Source: Nansenia antarctica (taxonomy: Eukaryota > Chordata > Actinopteri > Argentiniformes > Microstomatidae). From it: DNA of 64,000 bases. The position numbers and the translations under genes are program-made. Below are positions 39,001-47,882 of the stretch, in pieces (position 1 is the first letter of the stretch; every line of letters starts with the position of its first letter). The notes under the pieces were generated by a model, which worked only from the letters and a program-made list of their open reading frames with translations, ran no database searches and was not told the DNA's origin. Location of the stretch: contig OZ022345.1 of NCBI GenBank assembly GCA_963989245.1, forward strand, positions 27,725,098 through 27,789,097. Reading direction: 5' to 3'.

Positions 39001-39290
39001 ATCGCCTCAAACCGGCCCACTTGGACCTTGAACTGCCCCTGGACTTGGCCCTGCCACCGCGCAGAGGCCGGCCTCCAGTCCTACCTCCCCTGCCGCGCCC
39101 TGGCCATTCCCCCCTCCGACCCCGACAACCCCCCGCAGCTCGCGAGCCCCCGGTCGTCACTGCCCCCCGTCCTTCCCTGCAGGAGGACGTGATGGGCGAT
39201 GTCACACCTCCTCCCGCACCTCCTGACTTTACCTACGATCGTAGGGGCCGGGCCATACGCCCTCCTCGCCGTGAGGATTTCCAATATTGA
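35982..39290 (+). CDS. pol: Pol polyprotein of element B (protease, RT, RNase H, integrase)
   Basis: The open frame of 1,102 codons has no interruptions. The order of domains is aspartic protease with DTGA near residue 58, reverse transcriptase with YLDD near 355, RNase H with TTDAS near 507, an HHCC zinc domain (HGLSH...CIACQ) near 690-730, an integrase core with Asp 763, Asp 822 and Glu 858 (DD35E), and a C-terminal domain with GPFRVIEAG. This is the Ty3/gypsy order. The frame is -1 relative to gag, so translation probably depends on frameshifting rather than the ATG at 35982. It would copy the element's RNA to DNA and integrate it. All catalytic residues I looked for are present. Confidence 0.96.
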   Translation: MFLPRHFWRQGQTVPLTLHLRTDGKRRGRHSVVALSAGVTNRLLFIQDTASGRSFLCDTGAQWSIIPAERSDVAKEERGPQLAGADGTPICSYGTRAVDVCFGGQCFSWDFVIAAVTFPLLGADFLCAHNLLVDVGNRRLVNSQTFASFACTQGEAVYSGWSNTLAESDQYLRLLAEFPDLTKPTFSAPTVKHGVEHHIETEGPPLHARARRLNPEKLAIARAEFAHMEQVGIVRRSSSPWASPLHIVPKSDGGWRPCGDYRRLNDASKPDRYPVPHVQDFSANLAGKRFFSKVDLVRGYHQVPVHPEDVPKTAVITPFGLFEFLRMPFGLKNAAQTFQRLMHSVLRDLPFLFVYLDDILVASTTEEEHLSHLRALFTRLSQHGLIVNPAKCEFGRNTIDFLGHRVSAEGVTPLPSKVEAVAAFPRPSTISELKGFIGMVTFYYRFLHHIAHILRPLYDAQKGKTLKQPVDWTAERVKAFQDTKAALARAAMLAHPSPSAPTALTTDASDFAVGAVYEQWVGDAWQPLAFFSRQLSPREQRYSTFDRELLGLWLAVRHFRFLLEGREFTAYVDHKPLTHAMSKVAEPWSDRQQRQLAYISEFTTDIQHVAGKSNQVADCLSRAVVGAVQLGLDYARMAADQAADPAVQALKLSDTGLRLEEVVFGDAGATLLCDVSMGQPRPVVPANWRRPAFEAIHGLSHPGRKPSSRLVSEKFVWHGLKRDVRAWVDTCIACQRAKVHRHVKAPLEQFSVPERRFDHVNVDLVGPLPPSHGYTYLFTMVDRTTRWPEAVPLSSTTAPDLARAFIAVWVSRYGTPADLSSDRGSQFTSELWAAVAENLGVKLHRTTAYHPQANGLCERFHRSMKAALRASLTDSDWLDKLPWVMLGLRTAPKEDLQSSSAELVFGQPLRVPGDFIPKSTEPWSAAAQRASLLDSARTFVPVPTTQHGVPTSRVPPELHSARFVFIRHDGHRTPLRPPYDGPFRVIEAGAKNFMVDMGGRPECVSVDRLKPAHLDLELPLDLALPPRRGRPPVLPPLPRPGHSPLRPRQPPAAREPPVVTAPRPSLQEDVMGDVTPPPAPPDFTYDRRGRAIRPPRREDFQY

Positions 39291-39299
39291 GGTGAACAC

Positions 39300-39311
39300 T
39301 GGGGGGGCTGG
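39300..39311 (+). promoter_or_regulatory. Polypurine tract of element B
   Basis: TGGGGGGGCTGG directly precedes the 3' LTR, where plus-strand DNA synthesis would be primed. Confidence 0.75.
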
Positions 39312-39546
39312 TGTAGTGACTACATTATGGGTTCATGTTCTCCTCTTACTGTTGGTTGTGTAGTGGGAGGGAACCAGTTCTGGCACTAGGGGCAGAGGGG
39401 AGGATTATTAACGTTGCAACTTCCTGTTTAGACACAAGAGTTTTGGTGATCGATTTCCTGGTCCTGTACGGAGAGTACAAGTGTTATTTTGATTAAACAG
39501 TTATCATTACGTTGCCTACGTCTTTCCTTTTTCCTCCGGCACTACA
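39312..39546 (+). repeat. 3' LTR of element B
   Basis: 235 bp, apparently identical to the 5' copy, followed by the duplicated GTAT. Confidence 0.95.
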
Positions 39547-39550
39547 GTAT

Positions 39551-39857
39551 GTTGTTTTGAACGTGCAGATTCACAAGCAGACCAGAGAAGAATTGTGTTC
39601 TATATGTCTTCTCTGCAGGTATGTCGCTCCACATGTTGTTTGTAATTGTTATTTGTAATGTTTGAGGGAAGTTTGTGTTCTTTCTGTGAACAAACTGTCC
39701 TGATGTGAAATGTACATAGACGGTGGACCGAGGAAAATGGCCGCCAGCTTAATGGATTCACAAGCAGACCAGAGAAGAATTGTGTTCTATATGTCTTCTC
39801 TGCAGGTCAAATAAACGAATTAAATGAAAGAAGTTTGGCTGTTTGACCATCGTTACA
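39551..39857 (+). repeat. 5' LTR of element A, right part
   Basis: This continues the interrupted LTR from GTTGTTTTGAACG to CGTTACA. It contains two direct copies of a block beginning TTCACAAGCAGACCAG (about 39569 and 39755), as does the 3' LTR. Confidence 0.93.
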
Positions 39858-39858
39858 C

Positions 39859-39875
39859 TGGTGCCGTGACACGTC
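39859..39875 (+). promoter_or_regulatory. Primer-binding-like site of element A
   Basis: TGGTGCCGTGACACG lies one base after the LTR end, starting TGG as a tRNA 3'-CCA complement should. The tRNA is not identified. Confidence 0.6.
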
Positions 39876-39933
39876 GATCTCAAGATCAGCTGAACGCCGA
39901 TCTCCGTGGATGCTGCGTGGATGCCAGGTCTTA

Positions 39934-40998
39934 GGGCCAATCCCAATTCCCTTTTCTACCCCTATGGCTCGTTTTCGAGTGTCACTCGATTCGAAGGCAA
40001 GGCCTTCGAATACGTCACAAGCCCTACCCCTTGAAATCTAAGCCCTTTGAATTGGGACAGCCCTTCACGGCGCCTACGTCATCAACAGTGGTTTAGACGC
40101 GGTACGGGTGACGCGTTGTGTTGCCGGCGAATTCTCACATCTCCTGTGACCGGAGGAGATAGCAAAGATGGCGGCCGTTAGCATCAAACACTATGATAAC
40201 ATCCTCTGTAGTATCTAGTCTATTTCAGTCACAGACATGTTCAACAACAACACGTTTTACAACAAGGAAGGGATACAACTAATAAACATGTTAACTCACT
40301 ATTCACCTTGTTATACAACAACTACTACTACAAGTGTCTATGACTACTGTTAATGTTAAATCCGTGTGGAGCTAATGCTATCGCGTCTCCACAGGCTAAA
40401 GTACAACACTGATATCCTTAACTTATGTCCTAAACACACTACTGTCATACAAGTCGTACCTTCTCCTTGACATGGACATAAACACCTGCTACCTTCTTTG
40501 AAAGAAATCGCGATTTATTCAGTGAAAACTAGTACATGATAGCACAACATAGCATAGCATTCGCGGACACTATGCTAACAACACTATGATAACATCCTCC
40601 GTAGTATCTAGGATAAACGGGTTATTTTGATAAACTGGACACATTTTGTGAATATATATGGTTACTTTCTCGCCTGAAAACATATAACAACTTCATAAAA
40701 TAACATATTAACACTTGTAGAGCCAAATTACAGATTGTAGCCAATGGCGGCCAAAATTGAGGATTTTATATTTGTAGATGATTCGCAATGCATCCTGGTA
40801 TCAAGGGGTAGCGTACCTCTAGCCCTTCGAAGCTAGTCTGGTCCTGAAATCCCTCGAAACGAAGTAATAGTTAGCCCTCCCCCTTACCCCTAGCCCTCGA
40901 TGAAATATGAATTGAGACAGCCCTCGCCCTAAACGTGAACGCGCAAATCGAGCCATAGGGGTGAAAACGAAGGGCTAGGGGTGAATTGGGATTGGGCC
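39934..40998. mobile_element. Harbinger-type MITE in the leader of element A
   Basis: The target duplication TTA is at 39931-39933 and 40999-41001. The left end GGGCCAATCCCAATTC and the inverted right end GGCCCAATCCCAATTC differ by one base. The terminal regions both carry CCCCTATGGCTCG. The 1,065-bp interior has no ORF of interest, so it is non-autonomous. It contains two copies of CACTATGATAACATCCTC. It sits between the primer site and gag of element A, so it would lie in the untranslated leader of A's RNA. Confidence 0.88.
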
Positions 40999-41198
40999 TT
41001 AGTGTGATAGATCAAGTGTGGTCAGAGTATTATAGTAAATGGTCATTCAGTCTGAGGTCTGTGATTATATCAGTTTAAAAAGTGCTTTGATTGTTTTGGT
41101 TTTTATGTCCTGCTGTAACTTTATATTTTTTTTTAAACATTATTATTATTATTTTTTTTTTCATTCAGTAATATTACACAACGCAAGTCTGTACCACT

Positions 41199-42725
41199 AT
41201 GGCTCAGAGGCCAGGTTTTAATGATGAGATTTTTGCCAGTCCAGTGTTGCCTATGGGGAGGGGTGCATGGGGGGCATGTCAGAGCAGAGCAGACAGTGCT
41301 GTCATAGACATTGACAGTGCTGTCAATAGTAGGGAGGTGGGGTGTTCCCAGTTGTTTACTGACAGTGGTAGAGGCACAGGGTCAGGTCAGGACCCAGGTT
41401 GTGCTGCTGTCGGACAGTTTACAGGGGAGGCTCCTCCCACATCCACACCCAGTGTTAATGACACTGAAGCTCTTCATCACCTTTCAGACATGATGGGTCA
41501 GCTAGGTGCTCAGATTGGCGAGTCCATTGTAACCAAGTTAATTTCAGCTGGTGTAGTTCACTCAAGTAGTATGAGCAGTGCACACCTCAACTGCACATCG
41601 CCTCCAGATCCTGTAACTGATCCTAATGTTGTTAGACAGGAGGTTCCGTGCGTTACTGTGAATGTAACATCAGACAGGGAACCACCAATGTTCCGAGGTG
41701 ATAGTTCTGATAAGTGTTCAGTCCAGGACTGGATTGACATGTCTAAAGCTTATCTGAGAAAGCAGAAATGTCCAATGCATGAACAGGCTGAGGAGATACT
41801 GGCAAGGCTGATGGGTAAGGCAAAGGATGTTGTGAGGGTTGGTTTGCGAAGCGATCAGACACTTGATGTGAAGCAGAACGCTGATCTCATCTATGATATC
41901 CTTCTCAAGTACTTCAGTGATGTGTCATCATGCCTCCCGTTGTCAGATTTCTATGCCACTCTACCCAGACCCAATGAGAACCCTGTAGACTACTGGTTGA
42001 GGATCAACAAAGCAGCTGATGTAGCTGGTGAGGGCCTTCGCAGACAAGGTAGGAGGATGGAGAACGTGGGTGAAGAGGTAGCACGGATGTTTGTCAGGCA
42101 TTGCCCGGACTCTGGACTATCCCGTATTCTGGAATGCAAGGCTATTGAGGAGTGGAGCTCACGAGACATACAGTTGAAGATTGATAATTATCAGAGAGAG
42201 CTGAGAGCCTCTGGCAGGACCGGTAGTTTTGTGCCATTGAAGAGCCATGCCACCGCCCTCCACACTGTGCAGTCTCATCCAGAGCCTTCGATTCAGTCTG
42301 TGTCTGAGCAGTGTTCCACCCAGTACCCCCCTTCTCCTGCCCATAGTCCAGTGTACCACACACAGTGTCCGCCTTCTACCCTCATTCCTTCCCAGGACCA
42401 TGCTTTAGGCCAGCTTCCGTGCCACTCCTCCGCGACTGCTGTGGCCCAGAACACTCAGCAATCTGAAGACAGGATTCTTGCTCGCATTATGGAGAGGCTG
42501 GAGCAGATGATGGGGAAAGTGCAGCAGCGTGACAGTGCTCCTCGTGGCGGAAGATACCAGGGTGGCGCCCGTGAGAAGGCCTGCCGAGTCTGTGATGACA
42601 GTAGACACACTACCATCTCACACTGCATGTCAGAGAAGCTGTGCTTTGTCTGTTTAGCCCCAGGTCACACAAAAGTTGAGTGTCCCACCAGGTCGTCCCG
42701 AGCACCTCAGCCTCAGGGAAACTAG
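41199..42725 (+). CDS. gag: Gag of element A
   Basis: The ORF has 508 residues starting MAQRPGF. The central region (about 165-330) has MFRGDSSDKCSVQDWIDM, LARLMGKAKDVVRVGL and DFYATLPRPNENPVDYWLRI, a capsid-like pattern. The stretch from 350 to 450 is rich in Pro, Ser, Gln and His. The C-terminus has CRVCDDSRH followed by CFVCLAPGHTKVEC, a C-X2-C-X4-H-X4-C zinc knuckle for RNA binding. It overlaps pol by 46 bp. The ATG lies about 200 bp after the MITE right end, so the leader is long. Confidence 0.9.
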   Translation: MAQRPGFNDEIFASPVLPMGRGAWGACQSRADSAVIDIDSAVNSREVGCSQLFTDSGRGTGSGQDPGCAAVGQFTGEAPPTSTPSVNDTEALHHLSDMMGQLGAQIGESIVTKLISAGVVHSSSMSSAHLNCTSPPDPVTDPNVVRQEVPCVTVNVTSDREPPMFRGDSSDKCSVQDWIDMSKAYLRKQKCPMHEQAEEILARLMGKAKDVVRVGLRSDQTLDVKQNADLIYDILLKYFSDVSSCLPLSDFYATLPRPNENPVDYWLRINKAADVAGEGLRRQGRRMENVGEEVARMFVRHCPDSGLSRILECKAIEEWSSRDIQLKIDNYQRELRASGRTGSFVPLKSHATALHTVQSHPEPSIQSVSEQCSTQYPPSPAHSPVYHTQCPPSTLIPSQDHALGQLPCHSSATAVAQNTQQSEDRILARIMERLEQMMGKVQQRDSAPRGGRYQGGAREKACRVCDDSRHTTISHCMSEKLCFVCLAPGHTKVECPTRSSRAPQPQGN

Positions 42726-45700
42726 GTGGCCTGTATTCAGAGGGAGAAAGTATAGGTCGCCAAGTAAACTCCCATTGTGAGGACGAATCTAGTGCTGAGA
42801 CAGTGTATATAGCTCTCAAAAACTCAAGTGATAACTCTGAAGATATTGTTTATCAGAATACGCATACAATTAGTGGTAGTGACAGCCTTTTCTACACACC
42901 TGTGACAGTTGGTAATACAGTGACTCTAAATGCTATGCTAGACAGTGGGTCTATGGCTTGTACAATGAGTAAGACGGCAGAGGGAAAGCTTAGAGAGGTT
43001 GGAGTTGCTACAGAGCATAACCAGTTCAGTTCAAATGTGGTGCTTGTTGGCTGTGGTGGTCGCCGTGTCAAGCCTGAGTCAGCTTTCAACGTGGAAATGG
43101 AGGTGTATGGCTGTAGGATTATGGTTCCCACTCTGGTAGTTGAAGGCCAGCATGATGAGTTGATACTAGGCACCAATGTTATTAAATATATCCTCCGGCA
43201 GTATAAGCAAAGTGATGGCTACTGGAAGGCTGTGTCTACGCCCTGTCCTGCTGGCGATCCAGAATCTGAACAGTTTCTCTCGATGCTCGCTGGTCTGAAC
43301 CGTTGGCGAGGTGACGTCATACCTGACAAGATAGGCACAGTCAGGTGCAACTCAGCCGTGTGTCTTGAGCCTGGTCGGGAGTACCTGATGTGGGGCAAGC
43401 TACCCAAGTCCACTATTGTGTCTCCTGGTAGCGCTGTGATGACAGAGCCCACATCGTGTCGCTCAGCTCCAAGAGGGGTTCTGGTGGCCAGAGTTGTTAC
43501 TCCTTTGTGGGGAGACGGATGGGTTCCATTGAAGCTGATCAACTCGTCCGACAGGCCCGTCTTGGTAAGACGCAATGCTAAATTGGCCGACGTCTTCTCC
43601 TGCATTGCGCTCGAGGACATGGATGAGACCGGACCTGCTGAGGTCCCACTACTCAGTTGCTGTCAAGTAACCCCGTCCAGTGAAAATGCGGCCCGCACTG
43701 TTGATGAGGAACTGAAGTACATGGGATTGAGTGGGCTCGACATACACTCCTGTGACGTGTCTGAACAGTGTAGAAGCAAGATGGCTGACCTGGTTGTGCG
43801 CTACAAGGACATCTTCTCACGCCATCACCTGGATTGTGGAGAGGCAAAGGGCTTCATACATCGCATTCACCTCTCAGATCACAGGCCATTCCGGCTCCCA
43901 TTCAGACGAGTGCCCCCCAGTCAGTATCAGAAGTTGCGCCAAGTACTGAGTGAGATGGAGGAGAAAGATATAATCAGGAAGTCAACCAGTGAATATGCAT
44001 CTCCGTTGGTTCTTGTATGGAAAAAGAACGGAGATCTCCGTATCTGTACAGACTTTCGCTGGCTGAACAAGAGGACCCTGAAGGATGCTCACCCTCTCCC
44101 TCACCAGGCCGACTGCTTAGCTGCACTTGGAGGTAACTCCTTGTTTAGTACTATGGATCTAACCTCAGGGTTTTATAACATGCCACTACACGAGGATGAC
44201 AGAAAGTACTCTGCCTTTACAACACCTATGGGCTTGTATGAGTATAATCGCCTCCCGCAGGGCCTCTGTAATAGTCCTGGGAGCTTCATGCGTATGATGA
44301 CTAGCATTTTCGGAGACCAGAACTATCTGAGCTTACTGGTTTATCTGGATGATTTATTGGTGTACGCCCCTGATGAGAGGACAGCTCTGGAACGCTTGGA
44401 GATGGTGTTCAGTAGACTGCGTGGTCATAACCTGAAATTGGCCCCCAAGAAGTGTTTTTTTCTCCGGAAATCCGTCAAATTCCTCGGCCACATAATTAAT
44501 GACAACGGTGTGTTGACTGATCCCAGCAAAGTTGAGAGCATCGCAAAGATGACAAGTGCTGACCTGATGGAAGCGGACGGTGTAACCCCCTCACAGAAAC
44601 GAATCAGATCTTTCTTGGGGATGATCAATTATTACCAGCACTTTGTGCCTAGCTTCTCCGCTATTGCAAAGCCTCTCTTCTCTCTGTTGACGGGCCAGAA
44701 GAGAAAAGGGAAGGTGAAACAGTCCAAACAAAGGTCACAAAGCAGGAAGTTGAAGGTTACTGACTGGACCCCCGAAACGGAGCAGGCTTTCCAGAAGCTG
44801 AAAACGGCGCTGGTTGAGACGGCTGTCCTGGCTCACCCTGATTTCAGCCGTCCCTTCATGCTGTCAACGGACGCGTCCCTTGATGGCATCGGTGCTGTCC
44901 TGTCGCAGATCCAAGAGGGTGAAGACCGAGCGAGGCCAATCGCATTCGCCAGCAAGTCCCTCTCTCAGTCTCAGAGAAACTATCCAGCCCATCGGTTGGA
45001 ATTCCTAGCCTTGAAGTGGAGTGTCTGTGACAAGTTTAGCCATTGGTTGAAGGGGCATGATTTCACTGTTTGGACGGACAATAATCCATTGACTCATATC
45101 ATGACGAAGCCCAAGCTGGACTGCTGCGAGCAACGATGGGTGGCTAAGTTAGCGAGCTATAACTTCGACATCAAGTACGTGCCAGGCCCACAGAATGTTG
45201 TCGCTGATGCCTTGAGTCGTGTGCCTTTCGTCAAGCAGAGAGTCAGTCACAGATTACTTGAAGAGCCCTACAAGAATCTCCTCTCCGAAGTCCAGGATGT
45301 GTCGAGTGCTTCTGTACAGGACGCCTTCCGGTCGTCCAATGATAGTGGTGACACTCCACGCCAGGCAGAGAGTTACGCTCAAAGTGTCCCATCACCTCTG
45401 CATGTCCACGCTCAGTCTATGGAGATGGATGAAGTGTCTGTTGTTCTACAGTCATATGACGATCTGTGGGAGGTCGGAGCAAGAACGCGCGCTGTAGCAG
45501 TCTTGCACCATTTGCCTCAGTTAGTCCCAGGTGGTCAGGACTCACTTCCTGCTTACAGTGAGAAGGAACTCCGGGATGAACAGCTCAGAGACAGGACTCT
45601 CTCTCGAGTCTTGTACTATGTGGAGAGACATCGGAGACCCTCCAGGAGAGAGAGAGATAAGGAATCAGTCACAGTCATGAGGTACCTGAAGCACTGGGAG

Positions 45701-47542
45701 AAACTTGTTGTGAGCAATGGGATACTCTACAGAGTCTCGAGGGATCTAGTCGTGAAGTCAAAACGCCGCCAGTATGTGGTTCCTGAGTCTAAGAAAGTTG
45801 AAGTTCTGAGAGGTGTTCATGACCATGCTGGCCATCAAGGTCAGTTCAGGAGTCTTGGCTTGGCCAGACAGAGGTTCTTCTGGCTCAACCTCGACAGAGA
45901 CGTAAGAGACTACGTCCGTAACTGCCAGCGGTGTATTGTCAGTAAGACTGTTGAACCTGCTGCGAGGGCGCCTTTGCAGAGTATCACATCAACCAGGCCA
46001 CTTCAGCTGGTTTGCATTGATTTCTGGTCAGCGGAGGACTCAAGGAACAAGTCAGTTGATGTGTTAGTTGTTACTGACCATTTTACAAGAATGGCCCAGG
46101 CATTCCCCTGCAAAGATCAGTCAGCCAAACAGGTGGCGAGAGTTCTATGGGACAAGTTCTTCTGCGTCTTTGGGTTCCCAGAACGTATCCACAGCGACCA
46201 GGGAGCTAGCTTCGAGAGTCAACTAGTGAGTGAGCTGTTCAGAGTCTCCGGTGTCAGAAAGTCGCACACAACCCCGTATCACCCGATGGGTAACGGTAGT
46301 GTGGAACGTTTCAATAGAACTCTCGGTAACATGATCCGAGCGCTTGAACCAGAGGCAAAAATCAACTGGCCGAGGCGTTTGCAAACTCTGACGTTCATGT
46401 ACAATAGCACAGCGCATGAGTCAACTGGCTATGCACCTTTCTATCTGATGTTTGGGCGTACTCCTCGTCTCCCTGTCGATATACTCTTCCGGACAGTCCT
46501 GAATGATCCAGCTGTGGTCAGCTACGACAAGTATGTGATGTCTCTCACGAAGGATCTGAGAGAAGCTATGGTCATAGCCCAGGAACATGTCATAAAAGAA
46601 CAGCACCGTCACACAGAGCTCTACAACAGACGAGTAAAAGGGCCCACCATTGACGTCGGAGACCGTGTGCTGTTGGCGAACAAGAGAGAGAGAGGAAAGA
46701 GAAAGGTGGCTGATCGTTGGGAGTCTACTGTATACACTGTGGTGGATAGGAACTCTGAGACTCACACATATAGGATACAAGACACTGTCACTGGACGAGA
46801 GAAGGTAGTCCACCGTAATCTATTGTTGTTGGTGAACTTTCTGCCGGTGTATGATACGAGTGTGATCTCTGACCCAGTTTCATCCCTGTCTGCTGTTCAT
46901 ACATCAAATGAGCCAAGTGATATGTCCGTGTCGGAAGTGGAACAGGATTCCTTGCCTGGGGAAGTGAGTAGAGGAACCGCGTTCGAGTCGGAGAGAGTGG
47001 ATTCCTGTCCTGGGAGTGAGGGAGGGGAGGTTGAAGACATGGAGTATGGGGGAAGAGCTGTTCGGGAGAGGGATGTTCCCTTGACTGTTCCAGAGCCCAA
47101 GGATCCCAAGGGAAGAACCCTGGAGTGGGTCACCCAGTTACCATTCCCTGACCACTCACGGACAGAGGCTACTAACACTGTAGTGTCTTCAGTCTCGTTT
47201 GCCCCTCAGAGGGTTCCCGAGCAGATGGCTGAGGAGCAAATGGTAGATCAGTCCATTAACTCTGATTCTAGATTTGTGGTTAGCGCTGATGATTGTACTG
47301 ATGTTTCTGGTAACACAAATCAGACAGATGATGCTAGTGACACACAGCGTACTGACACTTTAGCTTCTGTCACACAGTGTGAACATCCTAGTACAGTCAC
47401 ACAGGTCAAGTCCAAGTTTGGTCGCCTTATCAAACCAGTTGACAGATTGATTTATACTATGTCAGGACAAGACATTATCCAAGACACTAAGTCAAACATT
47501 CGAGCTGTTTGCAGGTCAGTGTTCCAGGCTTCCCACAGTTAG
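42680..47542 (+). CDS. pol: Pol polyprotein of element A with long acidic C-terminal extension
   Basis: The 1,620-codon frame is open throughout. Domains in order are aspartic protease with DSG near residue 88, reverse transcriptase with YLDD near 555, RNase H with STDAS near 731, an HHCC zinc domain (HAGHQ...CQRC) near 1050-1090, and an integrase core with Asp 1114, Asp 1173 and Glu 1209 (DD35E). The conserved part ends near residue 1370, after a chromatin/GPY-like region with DVGDRVLLANKRERGKR. About 250 acidic, Ser/Thr-rich residues follow that I do not recognise. The frame is -1 relative to gag, so frameshifting in the 46-bp overlap is likely. A start at its own ATG is the alternative. 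Confidence 0.95.
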   Translation: MSHQVVPSTSASGKLGGLYSEGESIGRQVNSHCEDESSAETVYIALKNSSDNSEDIVYQNTHTISGSDSLFYTPVTVGNTVTLNAMLDSGSMACTMSKTAEGKLREVGVATEHNQFSSNVVLVGCGGRRVKPESAFNVEMEVYGCRIMVPTLVVEGQHDELILGTNVIKYILRQYKQSDGYWKAVSTPCPAGDPESEQFLSMLAGLNRWRGDVIPDKIGTVRCNSAVCLEPGREYLMWGKLPKSTIVSPGSAVMTEPTSCRSAPRGVLVARVVTPLWGDGWVPLKLINSSDRPVLVRRNAKLADVFSCIALEDMDETGPAEVPLLSCCQVTPSSENAARTVDEELKYMGLSGLDIHSCDVSEQCRSKMADLVVRYKDIFSRHHLDCGEAKGFIHRIHLSDHRPFRLPFRRVPPSQYQKLRQVLSEMEEKDIIRKSTSEYASPLVLVWKKNGDLRICTDFRWLNKRTLKDAHPLPHQADCLAALGGNSLFSTMDLTSGFYNMPLHEDDRKYSAFTTPMGLYEYNRLPQGLCNSPGSFMRMMTSIFGDQNYLSLLVYLDDLLVYAPDERTALERLEMVFSRLRGHNLKLAPKKCFFLRKSVKFLGHIINDNGVLTDPSKVESIAKMTSADLMEADGVTPSQKRIRSFLGMINYYQHFVPSFSAIAKPLFSLLTGQKRKGKVKQSKQRSQSRKLKVTDWTPETEQAFQKLKTALVETAVLAHPDFSRPFMLSTDASLDGIGAVLSQIQEGEDRARPIAFASKSLSQSQRNYPAHRLEFLALKWSVCDKFSHWLKGHDFTVWTDNNPLTHIMTKPKLDCCEQRWVAKLASYNFDIKYVPGPQNVVADALSRVPFVKQRVSHRLLEEPYKNLLSEVQDVSSASVQDAFRSSNDSGDTPRQAESYAQSVPSPLHVHAQSMEMDEVSVVLQSYDDLWEVGARTRAVAVLHHLPQLVPGGQDSLPAYSEKELRDEQLRDRTLSRVLYYVERHRRPSRRERDKESVTVMRYLKHWEKLVVSNGILYRVSRDLVVKSKRRQYVVPESKKVEVLRGVHDHAGHQGQFRSLGLARQRFFWLNLDRDVRDYVRNCQRCIVSKTVEPAARAPLQSITSTRPLQLVCIDFWSAEDSRNKSVDVLVVTDHFTRMAQAFPCKDQSAKQVARVLWDKFFCVFGFPERIHSDQGASFESQLVSELFRVSGVRKSHTTPYHPMGNGSVERFNRTLGNMIRALEPEAKINWPRRLQTLTFMYNSTAHESTGYAPFYLMFGRTPRLPVDILFRTVLNDPAVVSYDKYVMSLTKDLREAMVIAQEHVIKEQHRHTELYNRRVKGPTIDVGDRVLLANKRERGKRKVADRWESTVYTVVDRNSETHTYRIQDTVTGREKVVHRNLLLLVNFLPVYDTSVISDPVSSLSAVHTSNEPSDMSVSEVEQDSLPGEVSRGTAFESERVDSCPGSEGGEVEDMEYGGRAVRERDVPLTVPEPKDPKGRTLEWVTQLPFPDHSRTEATNTVVSSVSFAPQRVPEQMAEEQMVDQSINSDSRFVVSADDCTDVSGNTNQTDDASDTQRTDTLASVTQCEHPSTVTQVKSKFGRLIKPVDRLIYTMSGQDIIQDTKSNIRAVCRSVFQASHS

Positions 47543-47882
47543 ATAAGCCGAAGCTCAGTTCAGTGCATGTATACACTGTGCACACTGACATCCTATGACA
47601 TATAGGTTTGTTCGTTATTCTGATTGTTTCATAAGAGGTTGTGGCCTCTTGAAGGCTAGTAATACACAGTGAAAATAGGGTCTTGTGGGGTGTAGAACGC
47701 ATCCTACCGCCAGTAGTTGGTTGGAGAGGTAGTTTACCTCTCTTTCCACTTCATCCTTATAGGATACTTTTCAAGTTGGCTGTCCTGTCCTTTGGCGGCC
47801 CTATGTAATAGTGTAAAAAGTAAAAAGTAGTATTTAAATGTATAGTTGCTGCTCAAGGTTGGCGAAATTCAGGGGAGGTGGG
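47543..47882 (+). other. Untranslated spacer and polypurine tract of element A
   Basis: This is about 340 bp between the pol stop and the 3' LTR with no ORF of note. The last bases, AGGGGAGGTGGG (47871-47882), form the polypurine tract directly before TGTAACAG. There is no envelope-like gene. Confidence 0.8.

Larger units (their letters stand above)
35015..39546 (+). mobile_element. Ty3/gypsy LTR retrotransposon B (235-bp LTRs), apparently intact, nested in element A
   Basis: The LTRs at 35015-35249 and 39312-39546 start TGTAGTGAC and end GGCACTACA, and they look identical across 235 bp. The target duplication GTAT is at 35011-35014 and 39547-39550. The insertion point lies within the 5' LTR of element A, so B is younger than A. 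It has a primer-binding-like site directly after the 5' LTR, gag and pol ORFs overlapping in a -1 relation, and a G-rich polypurine tract before the 3' LTR. The length of 4,532 bp is typical of compact gypsy elements. Confidence 0.95.

Noticed and set aside
47543..47882. Possible envelope gene downstream of pol in element A
   Set aside because: Only 340 bp lie between pol and the LTR, with no signal peptide, membrane segment or ORF of note.
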